DNA from: Alphaproteobacteria bacterium
Lineage (GTDB): Bacteria; Pseudomonadota; Alphaproteobacteria; Sphingomonadales; Emcibacteraceae
Direction: 5' to 3'
Assembly: GCA_013152615.1 (NCBI GenBank)
Contig: JAADGA010000100.1
Location: 1 to 9,253 of the forward strand
DNA: 9,253 nucleotides
Positions 1 to 6,232 of this stretch are shown piece after piece; position 1 is the stretch's first letter, and each line of letters opens with the position of its first letter. Below the pieces are notes generated by a model. The model saw nothing but the letters and a program-made list of their open reading frames with translations. It was not told the DNA's origin and ran no database searches. Position numbers and translations under genes: made by a program.

Positions 1-944
1 TGGCCGGGGCCAAGCAATGTGGTCACAGTGGTTATCCATTCAGGACCGCCTTTGGCGGCAAATCCGGCAACTGTCATCGGCATCAGCAACAGCGATGAGG
101 CAAAAATCGGGGGAATCACCCCCGCCGTATTCAGTTTCAGCGGCATATGTGACTGTTCACCCTTTGACGCCCCGGTTGCTGTCTGACGCTTGGGATACTG
201 GATCAGCAGACGCCGCTGCGCCCGCTCCATAAAGACGATAAATCCGATCACCACCACCACCATGATAATCAGGCCGACAATCACCAGTGGTCCGCCGAGC
301 TGGCCTTTCGAGCTTAATTCAAGGGTGCCGACAATCGCCGGCGGCAACTGGGCAACAATCCCGGCAAAGATAATCAGCGAAATCCCGTTACCGACGCCGC
401 GAGCAGTGATCTGTTCGCCTATCCACATCAGCATCAACGTACCGCCGAGCAGGGTAATGATCGTTGTTACAATAAAGAACATGCCGCCACCGGCAAGGGC
501 GATGCCACCGGATTGCATGCTTGAAGCAATGGCATAGCCCTGAACAACGGTCAGGATGACGGTGCCATAGCGGGTATATTGATTGATTTTCTGCTGTCCG
601 GCCTCGCCCTCTTTCTTCAGTTCGCCCATCGACGGTGAAATCGAGGTCATCAACTGCATGATAATAGAGGCTGAGATATACGGCATAATGCCAAGGGCGA
701 ACACGCTCATCCGCTTGATCGCGCCGCCATTAAACAGATCGAGCATCCCCAGAATACCCTTTTGATTCTGGGCAAACATCCGGGCAAGTTCAACCGGATT
801 GATGCCGGGCAGCGGCACATAGGTGCCAACGCGATAGGCGATCAGGGCAAACAGGGTGAACCAGATACGCTTCTTCAGCTCGGTCGCCTTGGAAAAGGCG
901 CCGAGATTCATGTTTGCTGCAAGTTGTTCCGCTGCCGATGCCAT
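1..944 (-). CDS. secY: Protein translocase subunit SecY, N-terminal ~314 residues (3' end outside window)
   Basis: SecY is the pore-forming subunit of the SecYEG translocon in the inner membrane, exporting unfolded preproteins and inserting membrane proteins. I translated this frame by hand: it is open from the ATG at 944 to the window edge, giving 314 codons of a family that usually has about 430-450. Visible landmarks are the first membrane segment near residues 27-45 followed by YVPLPGINP, the plug region around 62-78, the segment IMPYISASIIMQLMT (87-100), KKEGEAGQQKINQYTRYGT (110-128), GEQITARGVGNGISLIIFAG (177-195), the cytoplasmic ERAQRRLLIQYPKRQ (240-254) and LNTAGVIPPIFASSLLL (271-287). 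The start MASAAEQLAAN matches alphaproteobacterial SecY. It lies 24 nt after rplO, the usual position at the end of the spc operon. The Shine-Dalgarno is weak (AGGA about 11 nt upstream). No disruption is seen in the visible part. Confidence 0.97.
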   Translation of the reverse strand, partial: MASAAEQLAANMNLGAFSKATELKKRIWFTLFALIAYRVGTYVPLPGINPVELARMFAQNQKGILGMLDLFNGGAIKRMSVFALGIMPYISASIIMQLMTSISPSMGELKKEGEAGQQKINQYTRYGTVILTVVQGYAIASSMQSGGIALAGGGMFFIVTTIITLLGGTLMLMWIGEQITARGVGNGISLIIFAGIVAQLPPAIVGTLELSSKGQLGGPLVIVGLIIMVVVVIGFIVFMERAQRRLLIQYPKRQTATGASKGEQSHMPLKLNTAGVIPPIFASSLLLMPMTVAGFAAKGGPEWITTVTTLLGPG

Positions 945-968
945 CCCGTTTTATTCCTGTTGCCGTTA

Positions 969-1454
969 CTATTTCGATGCGTCCACCGGCGCAGCTTTTG
1001 TCGGTATCTTAACTGTTCCGCCCGCTTTTTCAACTGCCGCGACCGCCGCCGCCGAAGCCCCGGACACCTCGATAGTTACTTTGGATTTCAATTCGCCTTT
1101 TGCCAGCAACCGAACCCCGTCGATAACCCCGCCAACCACACCGGCGGCGGTGAGAATATCTATGGTAATGGTTTTTTCGGCATCAATCTTTTTGGCGTCA
1201 ATGGCTTCCTGCAGCCGCCCGATATTAACCGGGGCAAAAATTTTCCGGTTGATATTGTTAAAACCGCGTTTTGGCAGCCGCTGATACAGCGGCATCTGGC
1301 CGCCTTCAAAGCCCTTGATCGCCACCCCGGACCGGGATTTCTGGCCTTTAACGCCGCGTCCACCGGTCTTGCCAGTACCGGAACCGATGCCACGACCAAC
1401 CCGTTTGCGGTCTTTGGTGGCCCCTCTATTATTGGCAATTTCATTCAGTTTCAT
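969..1454 (-). CDS. rplO: 50S ribosomal protein L15
   Basis: L15 is a 23S rRNA-binding protein of the large subunit, important in late 50S assembly. The 161-residue protein begins MKLNEIANN and has the Gly/Arg/Lys-rich extended N-terminal segment [20 protein letters not shown] (20-39), followed by [18 protein letters not shown] (48-65), which threads into rRNA. The globular C-terminal half (about 75-150) includes [20 protein letters not shown]. Length is slightly above the common 145-160. It sits between rpmD and secY as expected. The upstream spacer of 57 nt is the longest in the window; the start is preceded by AAAGG nine nt away. The stop is TAG. Nothing unusual in the reading frame. Confidence 0.98.
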   Translation of the reverse strand: MKLNEIANNRGATKDRKRVGRGIGSGTGKTGGRGVKGQKSRSGVAIKGFEGGQMPLYQRLPKRGFNNINRKIFAPVNIGRLQEAIDAKKIDAEKTITIDILTAAGVVGGVIDGVRLLAKGELKSKVTIEVSGASAAAVAAVEKAGGTVKIPTKAAPVDASK

Positions 1455-1511
1455 TCGTTCTAACCTTTTACAACCTCTATTCCCGCGTCCATAAAATCAT
1501 ATGGGGTGGAA

Positions 1512-1700
1512 TTAAACTTCTTCAACCGTCACCATGTGGCGAACCTTGCGGATCATGCCACGAACAGCCGGGGTATCTTCCAGCTCCCGGGTGCGGTGCA
1601 TTTTATTGAGACCAAGGCCGACAAGAGTTGCCCGCTGGTCTTTGGGCCGCCTGATCGGGCTTCCGGTCTGGGTCACCTTCAGTGTTTTTTTCTTCACCAT
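1512..1700 (-). CDS. rpmD: 50S ribosomal protein L30
   Basis: L30 is a small protein of the large subunit, present in many but not all bacteria. The 62-residue protein begins [19 protein letters not shown] and carries the conserved [20 protein letters not shown] segment (20-39), ending [10 protein letters not shown] longer reading of the frame, back to 1784, exists but overlaps rpsE by 80 bases and adds residues unlike L30, so I chose the ATG at 1700. That ATG lies 4 nt after the rpsE stop, and its ribosome-binding site (GGAG) falls in the last rpsE codons, which suggests coupled translation. Length is typical for bacterial L30 (about 58-65). Confidence 0.96.
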   Translation of the reverse strand: MVKKKTLKVTQTGSPIRRPKDQRATLVGLGLNKMHRTRELEDTPAVRGMIRKVRHMVTVEEV

Positions 1701-1704
1701 AAAC

Positions 1705-2319
1705 TTACTCCGTAACTTGCTGTTGCGTTTCAGGGACAACTTCTGGGGCAACTTCAGGGGCAGTATCCGCCACCACCGGGGCAACCGCCTCGCGTTCGCC
1801 GCGTCGGCTGACGATCTCGCTTACCTTTTTGCTCCGTCTTGCCGCCACCATGCGCGGTGACGATTGCTTTTTCAGCGCATCGAAGGTGCCACGAACCATG
1901 TTATAGGGATTTGAAGAGCCAAGTGACTTGGTAACAACATCCTGAACCCCGAGCGCTTCGAAAACCGCGCGCATCGGACCACCGGCGATGATGCCGGTCC
2001 CGGCCTGCGCCGAACGAATCACCACTTTACCGGCACCGTTGCGGCCCTCGATATCATGATGCAATGTCCGGCCTTCACGCAGCGGAATACGAATCATGCT
2101 TTTCTTCGCTTCCTCGGTCGCTTTACGAATGGCTTCCGGCACTTCGCGGGCCTTGCCCTTGCCAAAGCCGACCTTGCCCTTGCCGTCACCGACCACGACC
2201 AGCGCGGCAAAACCGAAACGGCGCCCGCCCTTGACCACCTTGGCCACCCGGTTGATATGAACCAGCTTTTCGATCAGTTCACTTTCTGCGGAGCGATTAT
2301 CTTTTTCAAAGCGCGCCAT
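1705..2319 (-). CDS. rpsE: 30S ribosomal protein S5 with acidic C-terminal tail
   Basis: S5 helps form the mRNA entry channel and affects decoding accuracy and spectinomycin sensitivity in the small subunit. The protein has 204 residues. The N-terminal dsRNA-binding-like domain includes [20 protein letters not shown] (18-37) and [20 protein letters not shown] (41-60). The C-terminal domain includes [20 protein letters not shown] (105-123) and the [12 protein letters not shown] motif (132-143). The core ends near SRRGER (171-176). After it comes a tail of about 28 residues rich in Ala, Pro, Val and Glu, with a [10 protein letters not shown] repeat and ending QQQVTE. That tail lies beyond the normal S5 fold and makes the protein longer than E. 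coli S5 (167). The start ATG at 2319 has AGGAAG just upstream. It follows rplR by 21 nt and leads into rpmD. Confidence 0.98.
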   Translation of the reverse strand: MARFEKDNRSAESELIEKLVHINRVAKVVKGGRRFGFAALVVVGDGKGKVGFGKGKAREVPEAIRKATEEAKKSMIRIPLREGRTLHHDIEGRNGAGKVVIRSAQAGTGIIAGGPMRAVFEALGVQDVVTKSLGSSNPYNMVRGTFDALKKQSSPRMVAARRSKKVSEIVSRRGEREAVAPVVADTAPEVAPEVVPETQQQVTE

Positions 2320-2340
2320 ATTATCTTCCTTTTCTCGCCT

Positions 2341-2703
2341 CTAGAATTTCAAACCGGCTTCACGCGCGGCTTCGGCCAGTGCCTTGATCCGGCCATGGAA
2401 CAGAAATCCACCCCGATCAAAAATCACCGCCTCAACCCCGGCATTCTTCGCCCGGTCTGCAATTAATTTTCCCACCTGTGCTGCGGCCTCGGCATTGCTG
2501 CCGATTTTCAGGCTTTTGCGCAAGTCCGCATCCAGTGTCGACGCCGCCGCCATTGTCACCCCCTGGGCATCATCGATAACCTGGGCATAAATATGCTGGT
2601 TGGTCCGATGAACAGAAAGACGGGGCCGTCCTGCAGCCACTTTGCGGATTTTTGTCCGGGCACGTTGCCGGCGACGATTAAATAATTTTTGTCCATTAAG
2701 CAT
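2341..2703 (-). CDS. rplR: 50S ribosomal protein L18
   Basis: L18 binds 5S rRNA with L5 and helps place it in the central protuberance of the 50S subunit. The 120-residue protein starts [20 protein letters not shown], a basic N-terminus, then [20 protein letters not shown] (25-44), and ends with [20 protein letters not shown] (93-112) and GLKF, a classic L18 ending. An in-frame GTG lies nine bases upstream at 2712, but the ATG at 2703 has AGGTGG at a good distance (5-6 nt) and gives the usual family N-terminus, so I chose it. rplF ends 12 nt upstream. The frame is intact and of normal length. Confidence 0.97.
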   Translation of the reverse strand: MLNGQKLFNRRRQRARTKIRKVAAGRPRLSVHRTNQHIYAQVIDDAQGVTMAAASTLDADLRKSLKIGSNAEAAAQVGKLIADRAKNAGVEAVIFDRGGFLFHGRIKALAEAAREAGLKF

Positions 2704-2715
2704 AGCGACCACCTG

Positions 2716-3249
2716 TTATTTCTTCTTGCCTTCTTTACGAAAGACATATTCATCTGAGTATTTGACGCCCTTGCCCTTATAAGGCTCCGGTTTGCGCCAT
2801 TCCCGGATTTCTGCGGCAACCTGTCCGACTTGCTGTTTGTCAATGCCGGAAATTATCACCGTTGTCTGGTCCGGGCATTTAATATCAATGCCATCCGGGA
2901 TCTTGTAAATCACATCATGACTGAAGCCAAGCTGAAGTTTGACCTGTTTGCCCTGAACAGAGGCCCGGTAGCCAACACCAACCAACAACAAGGTCTTGGT
3001 ATAGCCCTGGGTCACCCCTTCGACCAGATTCGAAATCAAGGTGCGCTGCATGCTCCACATCGAGCGCGCACGCTTGGTTTCACCAACCGGCCTCACCGTA
3101 AAGACATTATCTGCAAGCGTCACCACGACATCATCGACTGTTGTCATGGACAAGGCACCCTTCGGCCCCTTGACCGTAATATGGTTACCGTCAAGATTTG
3201 CCTCGACCCCCGCGGGTACTGCAACCGGTTTTTTACCAATTCTGGACAT
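2716..3249 (-). CDS. rplF: 50S ribosomal protein L6
   Basis: L6 binds 23S rRNA near the sarcin-ricin loop and the factor-binding site. The 177-residue protein has the normal length and two similar domains: residues 1-82, beginning [17 protein letters not shown], and 83-177, including [19 protein letters not shown] (87-105). The second domain ends with the signature [11 protein letters not shown] (154-164), the strongest identifier. A Lys-rich tail (EGKKK) closes it. The ATG at 3249 is preceded by AAGGAT, and the rpsH stop lies 12 nt upstream. It occupies the normal position between rpsH and rplR in the spc operon. Confidence 0.98.
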   Translation of the reverse strand: MSRIGKKPVAVPAGVEANLDGNHITVKGPKGALSMTTVDDVVVTLADNVFTVRPVGETKRARSMWSMQRTLISNLVEGVTQGYTKTLLLVGVGYRASVQGKQVKLQLGFSHDVIYKIPDGIDIKCPDQTTVIISGIDKQQVGQVAAEIREWRKPEPYKGKGVKYSDEYVFRKEGKKK

Positions 3250-3261
3250 AAAATCTGATCC

Positions 3262-3660
3262 TTAAAATACGGTGCAGATGATCTCACCACCAACATTCTG
3301 ATGACGCGCTTCAGAATCGGAGAGAACACCTTTCGGGGTTGAAACAATTGAAATACCAAGGCCGTTACGCACCCGGGGCAGGTCCGCCACCGAGGAATAA
3401 ACCCGCAGTCCCGGTTTGGAAATACGCTTGATTTCGCGAATAACCGGGCTGCCGTCATGATATTTCAGCTCAATATTAATCTGTGGCTTGCCGCTGTCAT
3501 CATCGGCGCGCCGATAACCACGGATAAAGCCTTCACGTTCCAGCACATCAAGCACGCGTTGACGCATGTTGGATGCTGGTGAACTAACGGTTTCCTTATT
3601 AACACGCTGCCCATTACGGATACGTGTCAGCATATCTGCCAGAGGATCACTCATTGACAT
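3262..3660 (-). CDS. rpsH: 30S ribosomal protein S8
   Basis: S8 is a primary 16S rRNA-binding protein that organises the central domain of the 30S subunit. In E. coli it also represses the spc operon by binding mRNA near the rplE start; I could not recognise such a site here by eye. The protein has 132 residues, starts [18 protein letters not shown] and carries the C-terminal signature [19 protein letters not shown], ending GGEIICTVF. The start ATG at 3660 has a strong GGAGGA ribosome-binding site seven nt upstream. The rpsN stop lies 13 nt before it. No anomalies. Confidence 0.98.
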   Translation of the reverse strand: MSMSDPLADMLTRIRNGQRVNKETVSSPASNMRQRVLDVLEREGFIRGYRRADDDSGKPQINIELKYHDGSPVIREIKRISKPGLRVYSSVADLPRVRNGLGISIVSTPKGVLSDSEARHQNVGGEIICTVF

Positions 3661-3673
3661 CTGCCTGTCCTCC

Positions 3674-3979
3674 TTACCAGCTCGATTTCGTCACCCCGGG
3701 AAGATAGCCTGAAGAGGCCAGATCACGGAGAGCGATACGAGACATTTTAAATTTACGATAATAACTACGCGGCCGGCCGGTGATCAGACAGCGGTTACGC
3801 AGTCTGGTCGGGGCGCCATTACGCGGCAGCTTGGCCAGTTTCAGGCGCGCCATAAACTGATCCTCCGGAGAAACATCCGGATCGACCGCTGCTTTTTTCA
3901 AGGCCGCCCGTTTGGCCGCATATTTTGCCACCAGACGTTCGCGCTTGAGATTTTTTTCAACAGCACTTACTTTAGCCAT
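3674..3979 (-). CDS. rpsN: 30S ribosomal protein S14 (zinc-independent type)
   Basis: S14 sits in the 30S head and is needed for late small-subunit assembly. This is the long 101-residue form, which lacks the CxxC pairs of the zinc-binding form: the only cysteine is Cys64 in [17 protein letters not shown] (61-77). The ending [22 protein letters not shown] region (80-101) is typical of proteobacterial S14. The N-terminal half is highly basic and helical ([20 protein letters not shown]). The ATG at 3979 is preceded by AAGGAAA, and the rplE stop lies 21 nt upstream. The absence of zinc ligands means the protein should not depend on zinc supply. Confidence 0.98.
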   Translation of the reverse strand: MAKVSAVEKNLKRERLVAKYAAKRAALKKAAVDPDVSPEDQFMARLKLAKLPRNGAPTRLRNRCLITGRPRSYYRKFKMSRIALRDLASSGYLPGVTKSSW

Positions 3980-4000
3980 GTCAAATTTTCCTTATCCGGT

Positions 4001-4567
4001 TTATTTCTGGCCGGTCTGTTTCTGAAACGGCATCTGAAAGCCGGCCAGCAGCGACTTGGCGTGCTGATCGGTTTTAGCAGATGTACAAATAATGATGTCC
4101 ATGCCCCGGGTATCGTCTACGTCATCATAGGCGATTTCGGGAAATACCAACTGCTCTTTCAGACCGAGGGCATAATTGCCCCGACCATCAAAACTGGTTG
4201 GACGAACACCGCGAAAGTCACGAACCCTGGGCAGGGCAATCTGAATCAGCCGATCAAGAAACTCATACATCTGGTTACCACGCAGGGTAACCTTGCAGCC
4301 AATCGCCATCTCTTCGCGAAGTTTAAAGCCGGCGATTGATTTCTTGGCCTTGGTCGTTACCGGTTTCTGGCCGGAAATTTTGGTCATTTCATCAACTGCC
4401 TTGCGGATTTTCTTGCTGTCGCCAACAGCTTCACCAACCCCCATATTGATGACAATTTTTTCCAGACGGGGAATTTCCATCACATTGGCAAAATTAAATT
4501 CCTTGCGCAGGCTATCCCGAACTTCATCTTGATAAAGCTTGCGCAACCGTGGTGAATATGTCGCCAT
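4001..4567 (-). CDS. rplE: 50S ribosomal protein L5
   Basis: L5 binds 5S rRNA in the central protuberance and contacts P-site tRNA. The 188-residue protein has the signature [13 protein letters not shown] (35-47), then [20 protein letters not shown] (66-85) and the [19 protein letters not shown] segment (114-132). It extends about nine residues past E. coli L5 (179), ending QKQTGQK. Its ATG shares one base with the stop codon of rplX (TGATG at 4569-4565), so translation is probably coupled. A strong GGGGAGG lies inside the rplX 3' end. In E. coli this start region is the S8 repressor-binding site; whether that is conserved here was not determined. Confidence 0.98.
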   Translation of the reverse strand: MATYSPRLRKLYQDEVRDSLRKEFNFANVMEIPRLEKIVINMGVGEAVGDSKKIRKAVDEMTKISGQKPVTTKAKKSIAGFKLREEMAIGCKVTLRGNQMYEFLDRLIQIALPRVRDFRGVRPTSFDGRGNYALGLKEQLVFPEIAYDDVDDTRGMDIIICTSAKTDQHAKSLLAGFQMPFQKQTGQK

Positions 4568-4881
4568 CAGATTACCTCCCCGGATGATTTGGCAAAGCGA
4601 ATTCTGGTGCCATCCTTGTCAAATTTATAGCCGACCCGGGTTGCCTTGCCGGATTTCTGGTCGATCAGCGCCAGATTGGATATATGGATCGGGGCTTCTT
4701 TGGTTTTGATGCCGCCTTCTTCAGTCTGGGTCTGACGGGTATGGCGTTTAACCAGATTGATGCCGTGAACAACGGCCCGTCCCGTAGCCGGAATCATCCT
4801 GGTGATTTCGCCGGTCTTGCCCTTGTCCTTGCCGGTAAGGACAATGACCTGATCGCCCTTCCTGATCTTGTATTTTACCAT
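4567..4881 (-). CDS. rplX: 50S ribosomal protein L24
   Basis: L24 initiates assembly of the large subunit by binding the 5' domain of 23S rRNA. The 104-residue protein has a KOW motif near its N-terminus ([20 protein letters not shown], 6-25), then [17 protein letters not shown] (34-50) and [13 protein letters not shown] (62-74). Two start codons are adjacent, GTG at 4884 and ATG at 4881. I chose ATG because GGAGGT lies seven nt before it and the resulting N-terminus [10 protein letters not shown] fits the family. With this start, the rplN stop and rplX start share one base (TGATG). The same arrangement recurs at the rplX-rplE junction. Confidence 0.97.
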   Translation of the reverse strand: MVKYKIRKGDQVIVLTGKDKGKTGEITRMIPATGRAVVHGINLVKRHTRQTQTEEGGIKTKEAPIHISNLALIDQKSGKATRVGYKFDKDGTRIRFAKSSGEVI

Positions 4882-5249
4882 CACAGTACCTCCGGTGCGA
4901 GCGAGATAATTTTCATATGATTGGCCGCGCGCAATTCACGAACCACCGGGCCAAAAATACGGGTGCCGATTGGTTCATTCTGTTTATTGATCAGGACGGC
5001 AGCGTTGCCATCAAACCGGATAGCGGTGCCGTCCGGCCGTTGAATGTCTTTTTTTGTCCGTACGATTACCGCACGATGCACCTGACCTTTTTTCACTTTG
5101 CCGCGCGGAATTGCTTCCTTGATGCTGACGACAATGATATCGCCGACGCCAGCGACTTTGCGCTTGGAGCCCCCGAGTACCTTGATACACTGAACCCGGC
5201 GAGCGCCGGAATTATCGGCAACGTCAAGATTGGTTTGCATTTGAATCAT
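4881..5249 (-). CDS. rplN: 50S ribosomal protein L14
   Basis: L14 lies at the subunit interface, forming bridges to 16S rRNA and contacting L19. The 122-residue protein is of standard length and highly conserved: [20 protein letters not shown] (1-20), [20 protein letters not shown] (21-40), then [20 protein letters not shown] (46-65), and [16 protein letters not shown] (92-107) near the end. In E. coli this is the first gene of the spc operon. Here it is separated from rpsQ by 43 nt containing an imperfect hairpin and a TATAAT box. The Shine-Dalgarno is weak (TTGGAAT about nine nt upstream of the ATG). Confidence 0.98.
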   Translation of the reverse strand: MIQMQTNLDVADNSGARRVQCIKVLGGSKRKVAGVGDIIVVSIKEAIPRGKVKKGQVHRAVIVRTKKDIQRPDGTAIRFDGNAAVLINKQNEPIGTRIFGPVVRELRAANHMKIISLAPEVL

Positions 5250-5271
5250 TGGCTTATTCCAACTTAGTTAC

Positions 5272-5277
5272 ATTATA
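5272..5277 (-). promoter_or_regulatory. Possible -10 box (TATAAT) upstream of rplN
   Basis: On the minus strand the rpsQ-rplN spacer reads AAATATAATGTAAC, containing a perfect TATAAT 22 nt before the rplN ATG. In E. coli the spc promoter lies in this same spacer. The weakness is the -35 side: the best match, TTGAGA, is only 13 nt upstream of the box, too short for a standard sigma-70 type promoter, and the hexamer at the usual 17-nt spacing (ACGCTT) is poor. The spacer is also AT-rich relative to the genes, so chance is plausible. Confidence 0.25.
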
Positions 5278-5280
5278 TTT

Positions 5281-5304
5281 GGAAGCGCTCTCTCAAGCGT
5301 TTCC
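5281..5304 (-). other. Imperfect hairpin spanning the rpsQ stop codon
   Basis: In the mRNA sense, GGAAACGCU pairs with AGCGCUUCC across a six-base loop, giving eight pairs around one internal A/C mismatch. The loop contains part of the rpsQ stop codon (5295-5293). No run of U follows, so it does not look like an intrinsic terminator. It could protect the upstream message or modulate read-through at the S10/spc junction, but that is inference only. Confidence 0.3.
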
Positions 5305-5526
5305 GACAATTTTCCAGGTCTTGTTCTTCGAAATCGGGCGACATTCCTCAATACGGACCATCTCGCCGACCTTGCAGCTGTTGCTTTCATCATGAGCGTG
5401 GTATTTTTTAGTCCGGCGCACAACCTTTTGAAGCAACGGGTGCTTGAAGCGCCGCTCAACCAGAACAACAACCGTCTTGTCATTCTTGTCGCTGACGACC
5501 TCACCCTGTAAAATACGTTTAGGCAT
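5293..5526 (-). CDS. rpsQ: 30S ribosomal protein S17
   Basis: S17 is a primary 16S rRNA-binding protein with an OB-fold, required early in 30S assembly. The 77-residue protein starts [20 protein letters not shown] and continues with [19 protein letters not shown] and the YHAHDE element, then [20 protein letters not shown]. This is an alphaproteobacterial style of S17. The ATG at 5526 overlaps the end of rpmC by eight bases, and its strong ribosome-binding site AAAGGAGG lies inside the last codons of rpmC. The gene closes the S10 part of the cluster. A 78-codon overlapping frame at 5268-5504 is a shadow. Confidence 0.98.
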   Translation of the reverse strand: MPKRILQGEVVSDKNDKTVVVLVERRFKHPLLQKVVRRTKKYHAHDESNSCKVGEMVRIEECRPISKNKTWKIVGNA

Positions 5527-5803
5527 TTTCTGCCTCCTTTTGTGATTGACCGGATACTTGTGATTGGCCAGCCCCAGTCTGCGATTGAGCCATCCCAGTC
5601 TGTGATTGAGTCATCCCGGTCTGTAATTGTGTCATCATTGTACGGATGCGGGCGATATCCCGCCGGATTACGCGTACCCGGGCGGTGTTTTCCAATTGCC
5701 CGGTTGCCCGTTGAAACCGCAGGTTAAACTGCTCTTTCTTCAGGTCACCCAGCAGGCTTTCCAATTCGTCAACCGACTTGCCGCTAAGTTGTGATGCTTT
5801 CAT
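5519..5803 (-). CDS. rpmC: 50S ribosomal protein L29 with Gln-rich repeat tail
   Basis: L29 sits beside L23 at the mouth of the exit tunnel, where chaperones and targeting factors dock. The first ~57 residues are a normal L29 coiled helical pair: [20 protein letters not shown], then [20 protein letters not shown] (24-43) and [11 protein letters not shown] (46-56). Family members are usually 60-72 residues; this one has 94. The extra C-terminus consists of heptapeptide repeats of the type TQSQTGM ([28 protein letters not shown], then QSQKEAENA), encoded by a 21-bp tandem repeat. The frame overlaps rpsQ by eight bases and the end of the tail holds the rpsQ ribosome-binding site. The start ATG at 5803 has AGGAGA upstream. 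The core identity is certain; the role of the tail is unknown. Confidence 0.96.
   Translation of the reverse strand: MKASQLSGKSVDELESLLGDLKKEQFNLRFQRATGQLENTARVRVIRRDIARIRTMMTQLQTGMTQSQTGMAQSQTGAGQSQVSGQSQKEAENA
5541..5640. repeat. 21-bp tandem repeat in the 3' part of rpmC
   Basis: Successive units start at 5541 (18 bp, divergent), 5559, 5580, 5601 and 5622 (19 bp to 5640, partial match). On the plus strand units start TGTGATTG or close variants and most end CCCAGTC or CCCGGTC. The three central units are full 21-mers differing at a few positions. The unit length is a multiple of three, so copy number changes would keep both rpmC and its overlap with rpsQ in frame. Sequence drift between copies suggests the array is not freshly made. 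Confidence 0.9.
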
Positions 5804-5818
5804 TGCCTATTCTCCTGA

Positions 5819-6227
5819 CTATTCGCCGAGCCGCGTCACAAAACGTGTCGCCACCGGCAGTTTGGCCGCGGCGCGCTCAAAGGCTTCCCGGGCCAAATCC
5901 AGCGGTACGCCATCCATTTCAAACATGATCCGGCCCGGCTTTACCCGGCAGGCCCAGAATTCAACCGAGCCTTTACCCTTGCCCATCCGGACTTCGGCTG
6001 GTTTTTTTGATACCGGCACATCGGGGAAAATCCGGATCCACACCTTGCCCTGACGCTTGATATGGCGGGTCATGGCACGACGGGCGGCTTCAATCTGGCG
6101 CGCGGTAATTCTTTCCGGCTGCCTTAAGCCCGCATGAGCCAAAAGTAAGCGTTGTTCCGCCCTTGGCCACGCCGTGGATACGGCCCTTGTGAGCCTTACG
6201 AAATTTGGTTTTTTTCGGTTGCAGCAT
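5819..6227 (-). pseudogene. rplP: 50S ribosomal protein L16, reading frame broken by a frameshift near 6120-6126
   Basis: L16 binds 23S rRNA near the A-site tRNA elbow and is needed for an active peptidyl transferase centre. The true start is the ATG at 6227, five nt after rpsC, with GAGGTAGAG upstream. It reads [20 protein letters not shown] and on to [12 protein letters not shown] (25-36), then runs out of frame to a TGA at 6092-6090 after 45 codons. The rest of L16 continues in the next frame as [19 protein letters not shown], through [20 protein letters not shown] to TRFVTRLGE, with stop at 5819. Joined, the two parts give about 135 residues against the usual ~137. The site fits a five-base deletion between GLKA and PERITARQ. 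An essential gene should not be lost, so a sequence or assembly error is most likely; a damaged duplicate or recoding are alternatives. A TTG at 6142 opens the downstream frame but has no convincing ribosome-binding site. Confidence 0.93.
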
Positions 6228-6232
6228 AATCT

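Noticed and set aside
762..1463. Long plus-strand open frame of 233 codons opposite rplO and secY
   Set aside because: It lies antisense to two well-identified genes, resembles no family I know, and is expected in G+C-rich coding DNA. The same applies to other plus-strand frames, such as 6869-7396, 6338-6832 and 190-537.
1455..1511. Promoter or regulatory leader in the rpmD-rplO spacer (57 nt)
   Set aside because: No convincing -35/-10 pair or stable hairpin is seen. A tiny ATG frame of seven codons occurs there but has nothing to support it.
1512..1784. Longer L30 reading of 90 residues
   Set aside because: The extra N-terminal residues overlap rpsE and do not resemble L30; the ATG at 1700 gives a standard protein with a ribosome-binding site.
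5541..5640. CRISPR array
   Set aside because: The units are contiguous 21-mers with no spacers and lie inside a coding frame.
6105..6135. Programmed +1 frameshift in rplP at CTT AAG G
   Set aside because: There is no RF2-like Shine-Dalgarno spacing upstream and no obvious stimulatory structure downstream by eye. The frame-corrected product would also be two residues short in a conserved segment. A deletion explains the data better, so this is kept only as an alternative.
5819..6142. Reading the 107-codon frame as a complete short L16
   Set aside because: It starts at a TTG without a ribosome-binding site, and the missing L16 N-terminus is found just upstream in another frame with a proper ATG and ribosome-binding site.
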